From Gonapodya prolifera JEL478 (taxonomy: Eukaryota > Monoblepharomycota > Monoblepharidomycetes > Monoblepharidales > Gonapodyaceae), in the NCBI GenBank assembly GCA_001574975.1, contig KQ965826.1, positions 1 through 64,000 on the forward strand: 64,000 nt of DNA, read 5' to 3'. The translations under genes were made by a program, and so were the position numbers. Positions within the stretch are counted from its first letter, which is position 1. Every line of letters begins with the position of its first letter. Below the pieces are notes generated by a model. That model was not told where the DNA came from. It made no database searches and was given only the letters and a program-made list of their open reading frames with translations. Positions 57,550-64,000 of this stretch are shown piece after piece.

Positions 57550-60500
57550 ATGGCGAACATTGGGACTGGAGTAGTGCCCCAAAATCCCTTCCATAACGGG
57601 TCTACCTCTCAAGCTCAACACCAAACTCCTCCTCCTAACTCGGAAGGCCTCTGGCCCTTCACACTTCCAGGGAGCGGACGGGGTTCCTCGGAGGGAAGCC
57701 GAACACTCGGGAGCACCACTTCGTCCGCAACACCTTCGCAGCAAGCTTCGGGGGAGCCAAACAGGGCTCCGCAGTACCATTCGTTCACTGAGAACTTTGG
57801 AACTGGGACTGGTCTGGCAGGACCTGGAGGTGCCTTCCTGACAAACTTGAGTTCAATCGATGGAACATTTCAGTACCAGCCCGTTGGAGATATTCGCCAA
57901 TTTCCAAATGTGCCCAATCGAATAGCTCCGTCTCCAATCAATGGACAATTTTCAGTGCAGCCGCAGCCATGGACTGCCGCTCAGCTCCCTCAAGGCCGTA
58001 ACGGTCTTCCACAAACCTACCAGCAAGCGTACCTGCAGAGAACACCTCCAGTTGTGCCGCAGCAGAACGCTGGAGCCGTTCAAAATCAATATGCGCCGAC
58101 GCAAAATCCATTTCTGTCTCCTCAACCATCTGCTGTTCTGGCATTTCCATCTTCCAACTCCACGACTCAGGCAATAATCCCGCCCTTGCCCACACCTGCT
58201 TACGGAGCCGAATTTTCAGGATACTCACAAATGATGAACCCTGTCTCTCACATAGTCGGCCCATCACCGTTTACAATGATGCTAGGGGACCATCATCCTG
58301 CGCAACAGTTTCCGCCAAACCAGCACCCCATATTTTTCGTAAACGCACCAGGACCGGGGGGCGCAACGTCAGGCCCCACTGGACCAGACCTAGCTGGTGT
58401 GATACAGGCTGCCATCTCAGCCTCCGCCGCGTTTCAGGGCGTTCCGATGGACGCTGCAGGACAGCCATTCGCTCCGCAAGGAGGATTAAATGTCCTCCCA
58501 CCAGGAGCTGTGAATGTCATACCAGTGGGGAATGGCTTTCTTGTTGTCCCGGCCACTTCTACAGGATTCGGGGTCCCGTCGGCTGGAAGTGGCGTGCAGA
58601 GTGGTACCCCCAGTACAAATAATGGACCGGCGCGAAGTGTCTTTCCTCAACAAAGCTCTGAAACGACTACCGCAGCTCCTACTGTAAATGTGGGTTTTGG
58701 TTGAATTTTGATGATCGCGCGAAGGTGCTCAACCTCTGAAACACCTTACAGCACGCTCCAAGTTATCAAACAGTTGCTCAGCATCCCAATCCCCCAAATC
58801 AGCCACACCCTCTTCTATCGTACACATCTACTACGGAGCCATTTCCGTGTTTGGACCCCTGGTCCGTCCTTCAAAGCAATACGGAGCAGTCTACCGCGAC
58901 TCGAGAACGAACCGTCACAGCTCCTGCTCCGAGCGAAAGTGGTGCTCCTTCCCACAATAGGACTTCAAGCAGCCGCACCACTCGACCAGTGCGTGGTACC
59001 CAGCCGTCTCACAACCCCGAGGGCCAAACAACACGCAATAATGCCACTGCAGCCCCTGGGGTGTCAGCGACAAACCCTACCTTAAGTCCCCCACACGCAC
59101 GAATGCGGATGAAAGGCTCTCCATCGTGGCCTCGAACACCCACCGCTGAGAGAGGCAACGTTGCCTCGCCACCAGCCACCGCTTTCGAGGCCGCTCGCTC
59201 GATGGATGCGCAGTCGTCGGCAAATCCGCCTTCCACGGAAGCGCAACCAAAAATGGCCAAAGTGTCACCAGTTTTGACTAGTTCAGTAGTGCAACCTACC
59301 GCTGCCGTTGCGCCTGCGCCAGGATCAGGAGCAAAGTTACGGTCTCGGCCCATATCGCTTATTCCCCAACCGACGTCTCGGCAAAGGAGCAGGTCCGCTA
59401 ACTCGGCACAAGGTCCGTCACTCGTCACGGCGTCGGCTGGCCCAGGTCCCTCCCCAGTCTCCCCAGCGAACCCGTTCCTGACACCCAAGCATTCACCCTC
59501 GTCTATAAAAGCGCAGCCGATTTCTTCACCCGGTGCAGAATGTCCATCCGATTCCCTCCTTGGTCAAAGTGCGCTCTTGACACCGAATTCTGTCGCCAAT
59601 CGAGGTAGTGCACCTGAAACTCCGCGTCCGACTGACCAGCCAGGCGTTGGAGTGAACGCGGAAGGAACCTCGATTCCTCTATTGGCAGCACCCACTATTG
59701 GAACCCCGAACAGGCGGGACAGGCGATCAAATTCACTTCGTTCAGCACCACGACCAAACTTGCCAGTGCTCACAAATCCATTTTCAACGAGTACAGGTCC
59801 GGTGGGAGGACAGGTAGCCATTGGTGCCAGTTCAAGCACTTCGCCTCCGGAAAGTGCGCCTAAGAACGTCGTTGGTGATTCCATCGGCTCGCGAGACACT
59901 GAGGTTTGTTTACCCGTTTCTGAAGTATTTGCAGCAACGGTACTCGGCATAATTGCCTGAAACGTCGTACCGTTATAACAGAATTCCCTCGACACAAGAA
60001 ACCAAACTGGTCTACCATCACCTCCGGCGACTATATCATCTCCGGAAAGTACCAATTCGCGGGTATTGGCAGGGTCACCACAAACACCCGAGGGACAAGT
60101 CAGCTCGGCCGGTTACTTGCACTCGCCTTCATCTTCAAATGGCGGTACACCTCAGCAAACTCCGGCTCAATCCTTTCAGACTGGTCCATTTTCTGTGAGC
60201 GTCCTTGGATCGCCTTTGGGCACCGCTGGAAACAGCAATGCCGATTTGGGACCGTGTTCCGTCGACAAATCTCATCAGGTGCCCCAGGATAATCTCAGCT
60301 CCCACCTATCAGCAATCGACGGTGATGGAGTAACAGATGATAAATTGACGCACCAAAAGGAAAGTTCGGTCCCTTCCGGGTCGTCAGATGTTTTGAGCGA
60401 TCTTGGGGGACACCAATCTCGAATGAAGAGAATTGTCTTGGACGCCAGAGGAGTCCTCACAGCCAATGGCTTGGCATCCTCAAATAATCGAGTCATAGGT

Positions 60501-63500
60501 CATAGGAAGAGTCTCTCTTACGATTACGGCGGGAGCACTGGAGAACTTGACACTGTGGGTCAGAGGAACAAGGTTCGTTGTATTGTAGCCAGCGTCAAGG
60601 ATTATGATGACAACGACATTACTCGCAGCCACCAAGACTCACGCAGCTCGGAAACATAGCGGAAGCCTTTCCCGCTTCACCAACAGGAGGCTTCCACGGT
60701 CTTCAAACACCTGTATCTGCCCCTGCCGTCTCTCCGGGATCCAGAAATTTTATCGAACAACTCAGCGTTCACAATTCTGACCCAACATCGAATTCAAAGG
60801 ATCATCCAGTGGCGCAACTCCCTCCGATGGCACCGTCGCCGAATTCCACTACACTGCCGGAGGGACGAAGGCCGTCGGGAGATGAGGATGGAAGCAGTTC
60901 TTTAAGAGGAAGCACAACTAATCTTGGGAGCTCTAGTTCTATTTCTCGAGGATTTGGCCATCGGAAACTCAGAAGTGAAGGATCTATTCGTCTGCCTATA
61001 AGTAGCAGCACTCCATCAGCAAGCTTTGTTTTGCCTGACAAGGGCAAAGGCACTGTGTTTGGTGAGTTCCGTGTTGCGACTGTCTGTTGTTACCACCATT
61101 TACATCTCGTCGATTTCGGTCCCCTTTATAGGTCTAGGAAAGCCACTCGTGAACAATCACACCTTTGACCCAGCCCTGGCTGATTTTCTGGAGATTGACA
61201 CCAAAATTATCGCGGTAAGTGTTCCAAGTATCTTCACGAGAGTAATTTGAGGTTAAAGGTCACTTTTTGGAAACAGAAACAGCTTTGTCTGATTGACTGT
61301 GCCTTGTTTCAGAAAATCGAGAGAGCGGAGTTCGCATCGATGGCTTGGGACTCACCTGCCGAGCGCCGGCAAAAAGCTCCCAATATCGTAGCAATGACCG
61401 GACAATTCAACAAGGTACGGCAATGAGTTGTTCCAAAAGTTGAAAACTCCGAACGTTTTTTCGTCCCCAGTTGGCTCTCTGGGTTGCCGCAGAGATTCTC
61501 GAGTCGACCAATGTTAAACGCCGCATGGCGAGGATTTCTCACTTCATCGCAATAGCCAAGCAGTGCGTCGAGTTGAACGATTTCCACAGCGCCAAAGCGA
61601 TCGTAAGTGGGCTGCAAAGCACTCCTGTGTGGCGCTTGGATAAGACCTGGAGTGTGAGTAGCCATTGGTCAGGCGCAGAAACGGAAATAACTTTATTCAA
61701 TTGGTATCACCGGAAACTAGGGTATCGCCAGGAAGGATAAATCCACCTTCGACAAGATGTGTGAAATGCTCGCGCCGGATTCTAATTACGAGGCGTTGCG
61801 CAAAGAGCTTCGCAAAGCGGCAAAGCAAGCGCATATACCGTTTCTTGGTGTGTGGTTGCTCGACCTGATCTACTCGAACGAAGCGAGAAAGAAGGAGCGG
61901 GCCGAACGACCGGGGTCGGCGCACGAGAGTGAGCGGGATGCTCAGGTGAGTTACTATTACGGTCAGAATTTGCTAAAAATCACATAAACTCGGAAGTTTC
62001 GCAGATTGCTGCAACGATTGACGAAATCCTAAAATCGGCCGAGAACGCGAAATTCGACTACGACCCCATCCCCGCGCTACAGAATCTTCTGACGTCGGAC
62101 AAGTACATCGAAGAGCTTCGCGCGATGCACGAGGACACGTTCTACGCCATGTCGTACCAGTTGGAACCCAAGGAGACTCCGGGGTCGTCTCCAAATAGAG
62201 GCGCCACTGCGAATGAAAGTGGAGAGCAGCCGGAAGGAGGCGAGGAGAAAAAGAGGATTCGTGTGGGAAGGACGACCAGCCATCAAGCGATGACGCCGAG
62301 CTCGACGAATGTGTTTTCAAGTAGTGGGTCCGCTGGCGCGCAAGAGAAGCAGGTGCCCGTGGATCTCCTCACGCCGGATTCGGATCTGGTATCGCACAGT
62401 CCGCAGGGCAGTTCGAGTTCCTCTCCTGGTGGGGATAACACAAACAAGGCGGAAGATGTCGCTGCAACAGTTGGTCAAGGAGGAGCAGCGCCTATGAATG
62501 AACCCGCAGACAACGTATCGGTCCCCGCACCAATGCTTCCCGAACACAAATCCCGCACCGTCACCGGCTATCTATCCATGGTCGTCCGGTCCCCCAAGGG
62601 CGGCAACGTGGGCCGCGACGTTGTCCTGGACCAACGCAAGTGGAAGACCGTGTCGGCGGCTACCAACAAGAAGCAGAAGGGCGCAGGGTACGCCACTCTG
62701 GAGGACGAAGTCGCGGATGATATGAAGTTTCTCGATATGGTACTTGGAGGGGATGTGATTGTGCCTGAGGTCGGAGGTGGAACGTGGGAGGGTGGGGGTG
62801 GGATGCACAAGCAGGAGAGAAGTTCGAGTAGTAAGGGTAGCGCGCGAAAGATCGGAGGTGCGCGGAGCAGGAGGAGCACTGACGAGGCGAGTGCGAGTGG
62901 GGTGGATGTGCGTGAGGCAAGCGGTACTGGCGAACGGAGAGGTAGTGGAGGGGGCGCGCCTCCCTCTGCAGGGACAACCGAAAATGAAAACAGTCGAGGC
63001 GCAAACGCTTCGGCAAACGAAAATCAAGGCTCGAATAGAGTGGCCAATCCCTCACCAACTCCGCCACCTCCATCGGCAGGCACTGGAGCTGTTGCTCTCA
63101 CGATTTCAACATACGGGAATGAAATGGGGGTGCCTGATGGGCATTCCCGGGACTCTTCGACGCTTGCGACACCATCGACCGTTGCCACGACATCGTCTGA
63201 GCAGTCGGGCGGGTCAAGGAGTGTGGCGACGCCGGAGTCCAACGTGCGCATGGACTCGCCTGGGTCGGTCGAGGGTGAACCTGGAAGCGCGACGTCGAAT
63301 CCGCACACTCGAGTAGCGTCCAATGTGAGCACGTCGGTGCGGTCAGAGAAACCTACTCTTCAGGGGACTGTCACGAAGAAGGACGAGTTGGACGCGGAAG
63401 GCAGAAGGGCGGCGAACAGGAGTTGGACAAAGGTGGCATTGGTGCTGCGAGGGTCGTCTTTACTCATGTTTCATTATCGGAAGAAGCTGCATAAAGCTTC

Positions 63501-63949
63501 GGGGTCGGATGAAACGTCGTCGGCTGTTCTTGATCTGGTGAGTTTGAGATTTACGTACATCAGGTTGATGTCATGTTACTGTTCACGAACGGTTCGGTGA
63601 CCGGCGTGCATGAGATCTAACATTACTTTACTTCCTACAGAAACGGCCGATACATATCATCGACCTCTCGTCGACGTCCTCCGTTGAGATTCCTTCCGAC
63701 TATACGAAGCGAAAGAACGTGTTTCGCGTCAAACCGGCGGGGAAGGCGCAGGTGCTCTTTCAGGTTGAGGACTCCAAAGACTTGGATCGGTGGATGCAAG
63801 CTGTCAGGGAAAAAATCGAGACGGTGGGTGTCTTTGATGAAGCGCCGCCACGGTGAATAATTCGCTCAATCGATCCTTTGACAATATAATAGCTGAAGCC
63901 ACCGACCGAGCTGCCACCAGAGAACTTGATTCAGTTTCACGACCAGTAG
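57550..63949 (+). CDS. RasGEF-PH protein (RalGPS-like layout)
   Basis: Eleven exons: 57550-58689, 58752-59903, 59982-60572, 60647-61061, 61132-61214, 61313-61414, 61471-61653, 61721-61945, 62005-63537, 63641-63823, 63893-63949. All phases close, giving 1887 residues. Residues 1-1090 are Pro/Ser/Gln-rich and mostly disordered. The CDC25-type RasGEF domain follows (about 1105-1330), with KIERAEFASMAW, RMARISHFIAIAKQCVELND, FHSAKAIVSGLQSTPVWRL and HIPFLGVWLLDLIY. A second low-complexity stretch leads to a PH domain (about 1749-1870), from LQGTVTKKDELD to LDRWMQAVREKIE. It would load GTP on a Ras- or Ral-like GTPase at membranes. A catalytic RasGEF domain without an N-terminal REM domain but with a C-terminal PH domain is the RalGPS layout of animals. 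The chosen ATG is the first in frame. Stopping at 63856 would need the last intron to be retained. Confidence 0.9.
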
Positions 63950-64000
63950 ATTGTCTTGAGCGAGCAAGGACACGTAGCGCCACTCTCTTTCATCGGGATC

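Noticed and set aside
1-64000. CRISPR arrays, rRNA genes, bacterial operons
   Set aside because: No regularly spaced identical repeats, no rRNA-like sequence, and gene structure is clearly eukaryotic with introns.

Overview
The window looks like nuclear DNA of an early-diverging, probably zoosporic (chytrid-type) fungus. Genes are intron-rich, with short introns of about 50-300 bases, GT..AG ends and mostly GTGAGT-like donors. Several families are typical of fungi: Mediator subunit MED31, RNA polymerase III subunit RPC7, a fungal mitochondrial-type membrane protein, a GATA finger protein, a long-chain acyl-CoA ligase, a GH28 polygalacturonase and a RasGEF-PH protein. Two runs of N (15279-15710 and 52320-52363) mark a draft assembly. 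For most multi-exon genes I derived exon borders by hand and checked that all phases close.

Layout. 1-2100 is a CpG-poor relic of unknown origin. 4387-6186 is an intact ankyrin protein. It is followed on the minus strand by three tandem, frameshifted relatives (6798-9974). 11471-13091 is a five-exon membrane-type protein; MED31 (minus) and RPC7 (plus) follow, divergent. The first N gap cuts RPC7. 16770-17760 holds relics of a flavin monooxygenase and an ankyrin gene. 17955-23920 (minus) is a 17-exon gene for a Sel1-repeat protein of about 1617 residues. 24778-26397 is a decayed F-box-like gene. 28387-31043 is the GATA protein. 31-33 kb has little but palindromes.

33.4-50.5 kb mixes host genes with remains of a large DNA virus or virus-like element. 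These are a D5-type primase-helicase (33.4-35.6 kb, minus), AT-rich coding remnants and a serine protease tail (37.5-39.0 kb), and a very compact block at 45.5-50.46 kb with a capsid-type structural protein, a small spliced gene, an ankyrin-SH3 gene and a GH18 chitinase-like gene. That block ends inside a broken GH28 polygalacturonase. Between the virus-like parts lie two F-box genes (36.1-37.4 and 39.2-40.6 kb) and two paralogous signal-peptide / Cys-repeat / transmembrane genes (41.6-45.3 kb). Beyond it come a 2-oxoglutarate/Fe(II) oxygenase, an 11-exon acyl-CoA synthetase, and an 11-exon RasGEF-PH gene of about 1887 residues that ends 51 bases before the window end.

Two themes stand out. 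The first is virus-like DNA, part of it stripped of CpG in a way that suggests cytosine methylation and deamination. The second is a local abundance of F-box and ankyrin genes in all states, from intact to broken.
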